Below are positions 33,671 through 42,900 of a stretch of 64,000 nucleotides of DNA, piece by piece; the first letter of the stretch is position 1; the number at the start of each line of letters is the position of its first letter. Source of the stretch: Flavobacterium saccharophilum (lineage in GTDB: Bacteria > Bacteroidota > Bacteroidia > Flavobacteriales > Flavobacteriaceae); NCBI RefSeq assembly GCF_900142735.1, contig NZ_FRBY01000001.1:558001-622000 (forward strand), written 5' to 3'. A program made the translations under genes and the position numbers. The notes under the pieces are model-generated. The model searched no databases and was not told the origin of the DNA. It was given only the letters and a program-made list of their open reading frames with translations.

Positions 33671-34273
33671 ATGAAAACTAAGATTAAAGTACTGGTAATT
33701 TTAAGTGCAGCCGTGTTTGGACTTTTTGCTTTTAAGTCATTAGACACTAAGAAGTTAATCATTATTGACGCCGGTCACGGTGGAGATGATCATGGTACAA
33801 CTGTAAATGGTTTGCAGGAAAAAATAATAGTAGAGACAATTGCTAAAAAAATTAAAGCTCAAAATAAGAGTGACAATCTAGAAATTGTCTTGCTTCGTGA
33901 TGGAGATCATTCGATGGAATTATCTGAAAGAGTTTCAATTATCAACAATCTAAATCCGAGTTTAGTAATTTCAGTTCACATTAATGCTTCCAGAGATGTG
34001 ACTAAAAATGGAGTAGATGCCTATATTTCTTCAAATAAAGCATTTTATGATCAATCAAAAGAAAGTGCTGAAGTTTTAATGGAAAAAATTGGAACTGAAT
34101 TTTTGGTAAAAGGAACAGTAAAAGAAGCCCCATTTTATATTCTGAAAAATTCGAATTGTCCGGCAGTGACTTTAGAACTAGGCTATTTGTCGAATCAAAA
34201 CGATAGAAATTATATAAGCAGTGAAAAAGGGCAGGACGAAATTGCCGCCAAAATACTAGAAGCTGTAAAGTAA
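33671..34273 (+). CDS. N-acetylmuramoyl-L-alanine amidase (Amidase_3)
   Basis: A 200-residue zinc amidase that cuts the bond between the glycan and the peptide stem of peptidoglycan. The signal-like amino end MKTKIKVLVILSAAVFGLF precedes the catalytic domain. Zinc ligands: His in IIDAGHGGDDHG and in VISVHINAS; the catalytic Glu is in AVTLELGYLSN and another Glu in LQEKIIV. A frame from TTG 33641 is longer, but ATG 33671 gives a proper signal sequence. It is a possible target of the EnvC-like activator at 24783. Confidence 0.92.
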   Translation: MKTKIKVLVILSAAVFGLFAFKSLDTKKLIIIDAGHGGDDHGTTVNGLQEKIIVETIAKKIKAQNKSDNLEIVLLRDGDHSMELSERVSIINNLNPSLVISVHINASRDVTKNGVDAYISSNKAFYDQSKESAEVLMEKIGTEFLVKGTVKEAPFYILKNSNCPAVTLELGYLSNQNDRNYISSEKGQDEIAAKILEAVK

Positions 34274-34286
34274 AAAATACTTCAAT

Positions 34287-34317
34287 AAAAAAGACCTTCA
34301 ATCGAAGGTCTTTTTTT
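34287..34317. terminator. Bidirectional terminator between amidase and dusB
   Basis: GACCTTC at 34293-34299 pairs with GAAGGTC at 34304-34310 around loop AATC, flanked by six As on one side and seven Ts on the other, so it works for both convergent genes. Confidence 0.92.
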
Positions 34318-34323
34318 ATGTTT

Positions 34324-35316
34324 TTAAGCAAATTCATATCCGGCATAAACCTGTTCGATTTCTTTCATAACCGCAAATAAATCTTCAGGTGCATCGGTTG
34401 TAACTAACTTTTGTTTGTATTCTTTAAACGAATGAATTCCTTTGAAATAATTCGTATAATGACGACGCATTTCAACAATTCCCAAACGTTCACCTTTCCA
34501 TTCCATTGACCACATTAAGTGATTTCTGGCAGCTTCAACACGATCGATAACTGTTGGCGCAGGTAAGTGTTCTCCGGTTTTAAAGAAATGTTTGATTTCA
34601 TTAAAAATCCAAGGATAACCAATCGCAGCACGACCAATCATGATACCATCGATTCCGTATTCATTTTTATATTTTAATGCTTTTTCGGGACTGTCGATAT
34701 CGCCATTTCCAAAAATAGGCATTGTAATTCTTGGGTTATTTTTTACACGTGCAATATGCGACCAATCGGCGTGGCCTTTATACATTTGAGCACGGGTTCT
34801 GGCGTGAATAGTCAAAGCCTGAACACCAATATCCTGAAGTCTTTCAGCAACTTCATCAATATTGATTGAACTATCATCCCAGCCCAAACGGGTTTTAACG
34901 GTAACCGGTAAATCTGTACTTCTGATAACGGCTTTCGTTAAACGTACCATTAAATCGACATCTTTCAAAACACCGGCTCCCGCACCTTTACAAACTACTT
35001 TTTTTACCGGACATCCAAAATTGATATCCACTAAATCTGGTTTTACTGTAGAAACAATTTTAGACGAAAGCGCCATTGCTTCTTCATCTCCACCAAAAAT
35101 CTGAATTCCAACCGGACGTTCGTAATCAAAAATATCCAGCTTCATTCTACTTTTGATAGCATCACGAATCAATCCTTCCGACGAAATAAATTCAGAATAC
35201 ATCATGTCAGCCCCGTGCGTTTTGCATAATCTGCGAAACGGCGGATCGCTCACGTCTTCCATCGGTGCTAGTAATAAAGGAAATTCGGGTAATTCTATGT
35301 TGCCAATCTTGACCAT
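34324..35316 (-). CDS. dusB: tRNA-dihydrouridine synthase (DusB type)
   Basis: A 330-residue flavin enzyme reducing uridines in tRNA. The TIM-barrel amino end reads LLLAPMEDVSDPPFRRLCK; the catalytic Cys is in NFGCPVKKVVCKGAG, and the FMN phosphate site in IPIFGNGDI-type sequence is present as TMPIFGNGDIDSP. GIMIGRAAIGYPWIF is another family block. The first in-frame start is TTG at 35334, but that is part of the -7 promoter box (35332-35339), so the ATG at 35316 (MVKIGNIELPEFP) is taken. Confidence 0.93.
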   Translation of the reverse strand: MVKIGNIELPEFPLLLAPMEDVSDPPFRRLCKTHGADMMYSEFISSEGLIRDAIKSRMKLDIFDYERPVGIQIFGGDEEAMALSSKIVSTVKPDLVDINFGCPVKKVVCKGAGAGVLKDVDLMVRLTKAVIRSTDLPVTVKTRLGWDDSSINIDEVAERLQDIGVQALTIHARTRAQMYKGHADWSHIARVKNNPRITMPIFGNGDIDSPEKALKYKNEYGIDGIMIGRAAIGYPWIFNEIKHFFKTGEHLPAPTVIDRVEAARNHLMWSMEWKGERLGIVEMRRHYTNYFKGIHSFKEYKQKLVTTDAPEDLFAVMKEIEQVYAGYEFA

Positions 35317-35331
35317 CTTCAATATTTTGTG

Positions 35332-35365
35332 CAAAATTACAACTTTTTAGTTCAATTTGTACCAA
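35332..35365 (-). promoter_or_regulatory. Sigma-A promoter of dusB
   Basis: On the - strand, TTG at 35365-35363, a 23-bp spacer and TAATTTTG at 35339-35332. The dusB ATG is at 35316, so the 5' leader is only about ten nt. Confidence 0.68.
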
Positions 35366-35376
35366 ATTGAGGTTCA

Positions 35377-35461
35377 AAGGTTCAGAGTTACAAAGTTACA
35401 AAGGTTTATATCAGGCTTTTAAGAAGCTTTGTGCCTTTGTAACTTTGCAACTTTGTACCTT
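35377..35461. repeat. 28-bp imperfect inverted repeat after the AMP-ligase gene
   Basis: Arms at 35377-35404 and 35434-35461 pair with few mismatches. Each arm is a string of words like gttacaaag, and the loop is 29 nt. It lies between the end of the ligase gene and the dusB promoter, both on the - strand, and ends 3 bp from the ligase stop codon. Confidence 0.78.
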
Positions 35462-35464
35462 ATA

Positions 35465-36754
35465 TTAAGTTCTATAATCAAAAAACCTGATTGGTTTTCG
35501 ACTCATCGGATTAAAAACTAAAGGATTTAAAGTTTCTTTTGAAGCGAATTCAATTTTTGGAGTTACTCTTAATTTGGCTCTGAAATGATCTTTGATTTCC
35601 TGAAGAAATTCAGATGTTTGATTTTTCACGGCAATTTTTATCAGAATTTCATCTGTACCTAAATCGTTGGTAGAAATTTCAATAAGATGATTTTCGATAT
35701 TGTCAAAACCACTCAAAACATCATTCATCGCTGGCGGATAAAGTGTTGTGCCTTTGTATTTTATCATTTGTTTTTTACGTCCAATTACGGGGCCAACACG
35801 CAAAGTATTTCTTCCGCAGGAGCATGGTTCGTTGTGAAGCTGTACAATATCGCCTGTTTTAAAACGTAATAAGGGCATGGCTTCAATACCTAAAGTAGTA
35901 AAAGTTAATTCGCCAACTTCGCCATTTTTTACCGGCATATTATTTTCGTCAAGGACTTCCACAATAATTAATTCCGGATGATGGTGTCCACCAATACCGT
36001 GTTCGCATTCCGTAAAAGCAGTACTCATTTCGGTTGAAGCGTAAGTGGAGAATAACTTAATATTCCATTTCTCTGCAATTTTTTTGGACAAGGTATTCAT
36101 TGAAAAATCCTGATCTCTCAACGATTCTCCAATACAAATAGCTCCTTTTATACTTGAATTGTTATAATCAATTCCGTGAATTTCGGCATATTCAATTAGT
36201 TTCAAAAGAAAAGACGGAACCGTAATTAAATAAGAAGGTTTGTATTTTAAAATCGAATCCCATTGCAATTCCGGAATTCCGGCACCAACTCTGATAACCC
36301 CCACTTTTAGTTTTCTTAAACCTAAAAAGTAAGCCAGACCCGCCATAAATTTCCGGTCGATTGTAGTCATTAATTGTACCACATCACCTTCTGCAATTCC
36401 GGCACAGGCAAATGAAATGGCTTCATTGTAAGCCAATCGATCTAAATCAGAATCGGTTAAACCAAAAGTGACCGGATCACCTAAAGTTCCGGAAGTCGAG
36501 GCGTAATCAATAATTTTATGTTGGGGTACACACAAAAAATCATCGTTATATTGCTGTAAATCTTCTTTTGTGGTAACAGGTAAATATTGTAGATCTTCGA
36601 TCGTTTTTACAGTCGAAATATCAATATTTCTTCCTGCAAAAAGACGTTTATAAAAGGGAGAATTCTCGCTGATATACGTTAAAAGTTCCGCTAATTTTTG
36701 TTCCTGAAAAATTTTAATTTCGTCTAAAGAATTTTTTTCTATCGCTGGAATCAT
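35465..36754 (-). CDS. Adenylate-forming ligase (phenylacetate-CoA ligase type) of the flexirubin cluster
   Basis: A 429-residue ANL-superfamily ligase, close to phenylacetate-CoA ligases. The ATP-binding P-loop-like motif is STSGTLGDP near residues 86-94; the adenylate motif FSTYASTEM occurs near 236, and RFKTGDIV (hinge Asp) near 301. In flexirubin-type clusters the expected task is to activate an aromatic acid such as 4-coumarate and load it onto an acyl carrier protein or CoA as starter. The stop codon of the upstream gene overlaps its start by 4 bp. Substrate identity is inferred from context. Confidence 0.88.
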   Translation of the reverse strand: MIPAIEKNSLDEIKIFQEQKLAELLTYISENSPFYKRLFAGRNIDISTVKTIEDLQYLPVTTKEDLQQYNDDFLCVPQHKIIDYASTSGTLGDPVTFGLTDSDLDRLAYNEAISFACAGIAEGDVVQLMTTIDRKFMAGLAYFLGLRKLKVGVIRVGAGIPELQWDSILKYKPSYLITVPSFLLKLIEYAEIHGIDYNNSSIKGAICIGESLRDQDFSMNTLSKKIAEKWNIKLFSTYASTEMSTAFTECEHGIGGHHHPELIIVEVLDENNMPVKNGEVGELTFTTLGIEAMPLLRFKTGDIVQLHNEPCSCGRNTLRVGPVIGRKKQMIKYKGTTLYPPAMNDVLSGFDNIENHLIEISTNDLGTDEILIKIAVKNQTSEFLQEIKDHFRAKLRVTPKIEFASKETLNPLVFNPMSRKPIRFFDYRT

Positions 36755-38421
36755 TGTAATTTTCTTTTGAGTTTTTTTAAATATTTTTCAATTTTTGCTT
36801 TTTCAGGAGCGGTAGTAATTTCTTTGGTCAGGGCTTTTTCAAAATTAACCTGAGCAGCGCGGAATTCTTTTTTTTGATAAAAGTACAACCCTGCTTTGTA
36901 ATATACAACCCAATAATCAGGGTTTAAAGATTGGTAATGCTTAATAAATTCAGATGAAACAGTTTCTTTCTTTTTTAAGTACAAATCGAATTTATGGTTT
37001 TCAACTTTGAATTTTTTAAAATTTTGAAAAGCTTCAGTTCTCGTAAAGGGATCTTCGGCAATATTTAAATTTTCTTCTTCGAATGAAATTGCTGAATTTG
37101 ATTTTCTGTCAAATATAGAATCCAGATTGTAACATACAAATTCGCCCAGTTGAAACGGATTTGCCGAAACCCAAACCAGTTTTTCTTTCGGTTTAAATAT
37201 AATTCCGTGGTGGGCGAGCAATTGATTCAATGCTTTTTCATTTCCATAACCCAATGAAATATCTTTTATGCCTTCTTTATTTCGTAAAATTTCAGAAGCA
37301 ATTTTTGGATTCATTTTAGGATTTTCATCTAAAAGTTCCTGCATTCTGTCAAAGCGATATTTTGAATGACTGTCTTTAATCTGGATCTGATTTCGTTCAT
37401 CATTTTTGAAAGCTTCACTCTGAAAATGATTGGAACAAATTAATTGATTACTATTTGCAACATCGTAAACATCCATCTTTTTGGGTGAAACTTCAATTAG
37501 AACAGCTTTATTGTCCTGAGCGCTTCCAACCATAATGGATTCAGAAACAAAGACCTTTCTTTTTTTAGCTATTGCGATGGCTTCGTCAATATTTTGAGCA
37601 TGCTGTAAAATTTCCCGGGTCAAAATCGAAATGGGTGTTTTGGCACTCAATGGAATTTCAGATTTTCCGGCATTGATCGTGACTGTCAAACCTTGCTGAT
37701 TCATTCCGGAAACAGCTCCAACCATTCCGGGCCAGGTAACCATCATAAAATTATGTCCTTCTTTCGGTTTTATAAAGGCGATGATTTTATTTTCCGCGAA
37801 AGCGTCATTCACATAAAAATCAAAATTGCGACCAAGAATTAAATCGCCGTCTTCAGATTTTTCGCCCCAGGCTGCAAAAGACGAACAGCCAACCAAAGCT
37901 AAATCTTGTAAGGCATGGCCAATGTCGTGTGCGGCATGCAAATACAAATTGCGTTGGTATTGCGGTGCGATATTATCAAAATTATTTGAAGTGTATTGCG
38001 AAACGCCATAAATTTCAGTTTGATATTCCTCAGGAACATTGGTGTATAATTTTCGATTGTACCATTTTAGAAACTGACGAAGTAATTTCTGCTGAAATTT
38101 TGATGGAATAATATCTTCTATTTTTGTGAAAAAGATATTCTCCTGTTTTTTTAAAAGAGAATCAGATAAAGCGCCGGTAGTAACGCCTATTTCCAAAGGA
38201 TCACCTTCGACATATAATTCCCAAAGACCTTGTTTATTTTTTAAAAGTGAATTTTTTCCGGATATAAAAACAGTAGGAGATTGTTTTGTTACAAAAGGTT
38301 TTGTGCTATTATATTTTGAAATATCAGGCTCATGATGCATAGATTTTGATGTTCCGCAAGATGCCAACATCAATAAAAAACTAACGAATAAAAATAAATT
38401 AATCCGGTTTTTCATATACAC
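36751..38421 (-). CDS. C45-family autoproteolytic acyltransferase/hydrolase lipoprotein
   Basis: A 556-residue lipoprotein: lipobox LMLASC with Cys22 (a start at Met3 is equally possible). The Ntn-hydrolase core resembles C45 acyl-CoA:6-aminopenicillanate acyltransferases and choloylglycine hydrolases; the probable nucleophile after self-cleavage is Cys179 in LVGCSSFAAWG, followed by LGRNFDF. Residues 500-556 form a TPR-like helical end. Being exposed at the outer membrane or periplasm, it could transfer or remove an acyl group from the pigment or a lipid. It overlaps the ligase gene by 4 bp, which ties it to the pathway. Confidence 0.85.
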   Translation of the reverse strand: MYMKNRINLFLFVSFLLMLASCGTSKSMHHEPDISKYNSTKPFVTKQSPTVFISGKNSLLKNKQGLWELYVEGDPLEIGVTTGALSDSLLKKQENIFFTKIEDIIPSKFQQKLLRQFLKWYNRKLYTNVPEEYQTEIYGVSQYTSNNFDNIAPQYQRNLYLHAAHDIGHALQDLALVGCSSFAAWGEKSEDGDLILGRNFDFYVNDAFAENKIIAFIKPKEGHNFMMVTWPGMVGAVSGMNQQGLTVTINAGKSEIPLSAKTPISILTREILQHAQNIDEAIAIAKKRKVFVSESIMVGSAQDNKAVLIEVSPKKMDVYDVANSNQLICSNHFQSEAFKNDERNQIQIKDSHSKYRFDRMQELLDENPKMNPKIASEILRNKEGIKDISLGYGNEKALNQLLAHHGIIFKPKEKLVWVSANPFQLGEFVCYNLDSIFDRKSNSAISFEEENLNIAEDPFTRTEAFQNFKKFKVENHKFDLYLKKKETVSSEFIKHYQSLNPDYWVVYYKAGLYFYQKKEFRAAQVNFEKALTKEITTAPEKAKIEKYLKKLKRKLQ

Positions 38422-38426
38422 ATTTT

Positions 38427-39944
38427 TTATTCAGATGCCTGATTGATTTTGGTTACTAAATATTCTTTCCCAAGAATTTCAGAACAGGTTACGACAGCTC
38501 CAATAGTTACTCCCAAAACGCCGTGCATGTTAATACTTTGTCCGGTAAGATAAAGATTGTCTAATTTGGTTTTTGATGGAATCAGGGTTTTCATCGGATT
38601 GCTGGAATCTTTCACATAACCGTACATATTACCATTGTAACCGCCAATATAATCCCGATAGGAAAGCGGTGTTGAATTATGAATCGACTGTATACAATCT
38701 TTTATTCCTGGAAATTTTAGTTCAATTTCATCAAGAAATTTAGCTGTTTTTCTGGTTTTAAATTCCTCATAACTTTCGCCCCGATCATTTTCTTCGACAG
38801 TTGTGTTAAAAGTATTGCTCCAGGTAGCAACGTCATCGTATTTCATATAAGTGATGAAAGTCATCCCTTCTGCCCATTCTTCTTGTTTTTTTGACGAATT
38901 CATGGAAGCCATAAAAGCTTTTGGCCATGAATCCTCGTCGTAATCATGAGCATTCCAGACTTCACTGGTTTTTTTAAAATGATAGTGATTATGATTGATA
39001 TATTTGAAAGTTTCGGGCTTAAAAACGATATATAAACTAAAAGCTGAAATAACACCTTCAAGACTTTGAATCCGGCTAAAAAAAGCTTTTCTGAAATGCT
39101 CTTCGCCAACTAGTTTCAGCGTAATTTTGGGATCAATATTAGAGATAAAACGTGTGCCTGAAACCTGAGTTCCGTCATTTATTTCTACACCTGTTACTTT
39201 GTTATTTTCAACCTTAAAACGAGTTACCTCTTTGTATTTATAAAATTCGCCGCCGTATTTTTTAAGTTGTTTTAAAAGTTGTTTTGTAATCTGGCTTCCG
39301 CCATTAATACAACGCCAGGAACTTTGTATATAGGAGTTGACAGAAAGGGCATGAACATAAAACGGCGATTTATCCGGAATACCGGCATACAGAAAATTAC
39401 TTCCCGCCAAAACTGCTTTTAGTTTGTTATTTTGAGTGCTATTGTCAATTATTTCTTTGGCGTTTAATTCTAAAATAGCATTGTCATATTTGCCTTCCCA
39501 TTTTAAATTGTAAAGTGGAAATGAGTCACAAATCGTTCGTAGTTTAGTGCAGTATTCTTCAAGATTTTCTTTTTCTTCAGGAAAAAAATGTTCTAATTGT
39601 TTTACAAAATTTTCATAACCTTGCGCATGTGGATATTCATTTTCATCGTCTTCAAAAGAGATCATATCAAAACCATTTTCATCTAATTTTTTCAGATTTA
39701 AATGATCCATAATCCCCAAATATTTAAAATATTTATAGAGATTTTGTCCTTCACCTAAACCTCCGATATAATGAATTCCGGTATCAAAAATGGTTTTATC
39801 GCGAACAAAAGTCTGTAGATTTCCACCGTATTGATTGTTTTTTTCGAGCACACAAACGCTATAGCCTTCTTTTGCCATAATAATGGCCGAAACTAAACCG
39901 CCCAGTCCGCTACCCACAATTACTACATCGTATTGCTCCTTCAT
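38427..39944 (-). CDS. Phytoene-desaturase-like FAD/NAD(P) oxidoreductase
   Basis: A 505-residue flavoenzyme of the phytoene dehydrogenase/retinol saturase group. The dinucleotide-binding motif VVIVGSGLGGLVSAIIMAKE begins at residue 8, followed by VLEKNNQYGGNLQTF, and the carboxyl FAD motif LYLTGQSINMHGVLG lies near residue 465. In flexirubin clusters such enzymes could alter the saturation of the polyene or oxidise an intermediate. The gene lies 1 bp after the large RND fusion gene and 5 bp before the C45 gene. Confidence 0.88.
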   Translation of the reverse strand: MKEQYDVVIVGSGLGGLVSAIIMAKEGYSVCVLEKNNQYGGNLQTFVRDKTIFDTGIHYIGGLGEGQNLYKYFKYLGIMDHLNLKKLDENGFDMISFEDDENEYPHAQGYENFVKQLEHFFPEEKENLEEYCTKLRTICDSFPLYNLKWEGKYDNAILELNAKEIIDNSTQNNKLKAVLAGSNFLYAGIPDKSPFYVHALSVNSYIQSSWRCINGGSQITKQLLKQLKKYGGEFYKYKEVTRFKVENNKVTGVEINDGTQVSGTRFISNIDPKITLKLVGEEHFRKAFFSRIQSLEGVISAFSLYIVFKPETFKYINHNHYHFKKTSEVWNAHDYDEDSWPKAFMASMNSSKKQEEWAEGMTFITYMKYDDVATWSNTFNTTVEENDRGESYEEFKTRKTAKFLDEIELKFPGIKDCIQSIHNSTPLSYRDYIGGYNGNMYGYVKDSSNPMKTLIPSKTKLDNLYLTGQSINMHGVLGVTIGAVVTCSEILGKEYLVTKINQASE

Positions 39945-39945
39945 T

Positions 39946-42900
39946 CTAATTTTTCTTTAATACGATTATGGAATCTTCCTCTAAAACACTTTCAAAACCA
40001 AAGTTAATCAAAGTGGGTTTTAAAGTGGAATTATCAATCAAAATAATAGAAGAAGTTACAGCAGCTATTTTTTCAATAGCACGATTATAATTTTCATCAG
40101 AAATTAAAACAATATCATATTGATTTTCTAAAGCCAATTCAAGGTTTTCCAAATAAGTGATCTTTCTCTTTTTGAGGAAATAATTGGTTTTCGCTACTAA
40201 CGATTTTTCTTCGTCCGCAATGTACGAATGTATTTTTCGCTGTGGTTCCTGCAAAGTCAATAAAACATCCAGCTGCCCATGATCACTTGCCAAATGCAAT
40301 ATTTTGGCTTTCGCCGAAAGATGTCTGTTTAGGCGATAATAGATTTCTAAATGTGTTTTTAAATTGCTTTTAACGCTGTTGATGATTTCAATTTCTTTAT
40401 AATCATAACTATGAATAAGCATTTTTTTGAAATATTCCGGACCTTCGAGTTCCTGACGAATTTTAGCAAATTCAGCTTTAAAATACGAACTTAATTGTTT
40501 CGTTCTTTCGGCGTAATTTTTCCCAAAAGAAAGGTCGTCTGGTGAAATTCTTTCTAAAATAGACACGGTAAGAGAGCTGTCATGAATTACAAAATCTCCC
40601 TTCGGAATTGCTTCTGAAGCACCGTGAATCACAATCGGGAGGATATCTAAATTAAATTCTTCGGCAAGATAAAAAGCTCCTTTATGAAAACGCTTTATTT
40701 GATTACTATCAGAACGGGTTCCTTCCGGAAAAATCATTAACGAATAACCTTCGTTTACTTTTTGGCGCAAATGTTCAACGCCGCCTTCTATTCCTTCTGA
40801 AACCGGATAAAAACCTGCTTTTCTAACTGTTCCGCCAAAAATAGGAGAGTTGTAAACCCAGTCGTTTACTAAAAATATAATTTTCGGACTCAGCATCCCC
40901 ATTGCCAGAATATCGATAAACGAAGAATGGTTGGCAATTATGATGGCTGGTTTTTCAAAATTTTCACCGAATTTATTAATGACTTTTTTACGAAGAAAAG
41001 GACTCGAATATAATACTGATTTCATGAATTTTGAAATCACATATCGGAAACCTTTCATTTTAGTTTTTTCCTTTAGCGGAAGAATAGGCATGATGGTAAA
41101 GCTGAAAAGGGACATCAAAATACCGCCAAGTCCATAATAGGTAAACGAAATGATACCGTGAATAAAGGTGCGCAATACAAAAGGTGGATTTCCTTTTTTC
41201 GAACGATTTGATATAAATAGTTTAAAGAGAATCGGGTAGAAGATAAACGTAATAATTAATGCGGCGAAAACCCCAATTAAGGAAACAGATGAAATAGATC
41301 GTAAAGCCGGATGCTGTGCAAAAACCATGGCACCAATTCCTAAAATTGTCGTGATAACGGCCAGAATAATCGAAGTTCTGTAAATGGCAATTTCGTTTTT
41401 CCCAGTTGAATATTCTTTTTGAAGCGCACTTGTCATGAAAATACTAAAATCAACACCGTGTCCAAAAATCAGCGTACAAACAATCATGCTGAAAATATTC
41501 ATTTGAATGCCAAAAATGCCCATAATTCCCGCGGTTACGATTCCGGTTAACGCAATTGGAATACAGCTGACAATAACCAATTCGATTCTTCTGAAAAAGA
41601 AAAACAAAATGAGAATTACAGCAACAAAAGAATAATTAACCAACGAATTAAAATCGGTTTTCAAAGTGCTGAAAAACGTTTCGTTCATTTGCTGGCGGTC
41701 AATCGCAATCAGATTATTTTTGGCTGAAGCCGATTTCACAAAAGCATCCCTTTGTTTGGGCGTCACTTTTACCAAAGTCGAGATCGTATAAAAACCATTT
41801 TTTTCGGTTACAAATTCTTTCAGTTGCAACGCCTGAATTTTTAAATATTGCTGAGCTGAAATCGGTTTAAAATTAAAGTCTAAATGATCGTAAAAATTAG
41901 AATAAGTGGTTGGCTTAAAGCCGAGTGTTGAACCTTCAGCAATTAATTCTGATTTTAAAAGCTGTTTTTTATTGGCATCCCAAAACGAATTCCAGTTATC
42001 AATTTTTTGCTGTTGTTCCTTCTGCGAAAGCATAATCCCTCCAACAGAACTGAAATTTAAAATTTTGTTTTGTTGTCTGTCCTTCGATAAATCAGAAAAA
42101 AGCTGACTGTTGTTTTGCAAAACTTCTTCCATGCTTTTTCCGTACGAAGCAACATAAATTGTTTTTGAAGTTAAACTGGTGCTTTCTTCCAGATCTTTTT
42201 CGGCCGCTTTAATTTCCTTCGGAACAAAATTTAATTGTGATAAATCGTTATTGAAACCAACATTATTATAAGTGAAGAAACAAACAATCGTAATTAAAAC
42301 ACAGAATCCAATTAAGATTTTATTGTTGTGAAAAGAAAAATGAGCCAATTTATCGATCAAATTTTTCTTGTGTTCAAAATTGTTTTCTTTTGGTTTGTAC
42401 AAATGAGGAACAATTAAAAGGGAGAAAAATGCTGAAGCCATAACAATTACTGCAGCAAAAATACCCAAGTCATTCAATGCATCAGATTTTACAAAAAGCA
42501 GGCACAAAAAAGCAACAGCCGTAGTCGAACTGCTCATAATTACTGGCATCGTAATGTCTTTGTACAAGGTTTTGATGTCGCTGTTATGTTTGTAATGCGT
42601 GAGAATATGAAGGGAATAATCGATTGTAATTCCGAGTAAGATTGAACCAATTCCGAGAGAAATAGCTGAGATTTGTTCTTTCACAAAATACAAAAAGGCA
42701 ACGGCAAACAAAGCACCAAATACGGTTGGCAGAAAAATTATTAGCGGAATTAATACTTTTCTATAAAACAAAATCAAAATCAGCATCAGCGTAATCATAG
42801 CGATGGTTGTCGTTAAAACAATATCGCTTTTGATTTGATTGGCATTGGCAACGGCAATCAAAGCCGAACCAAAATAACTAATAGATGTTTTGCCTTTAAA

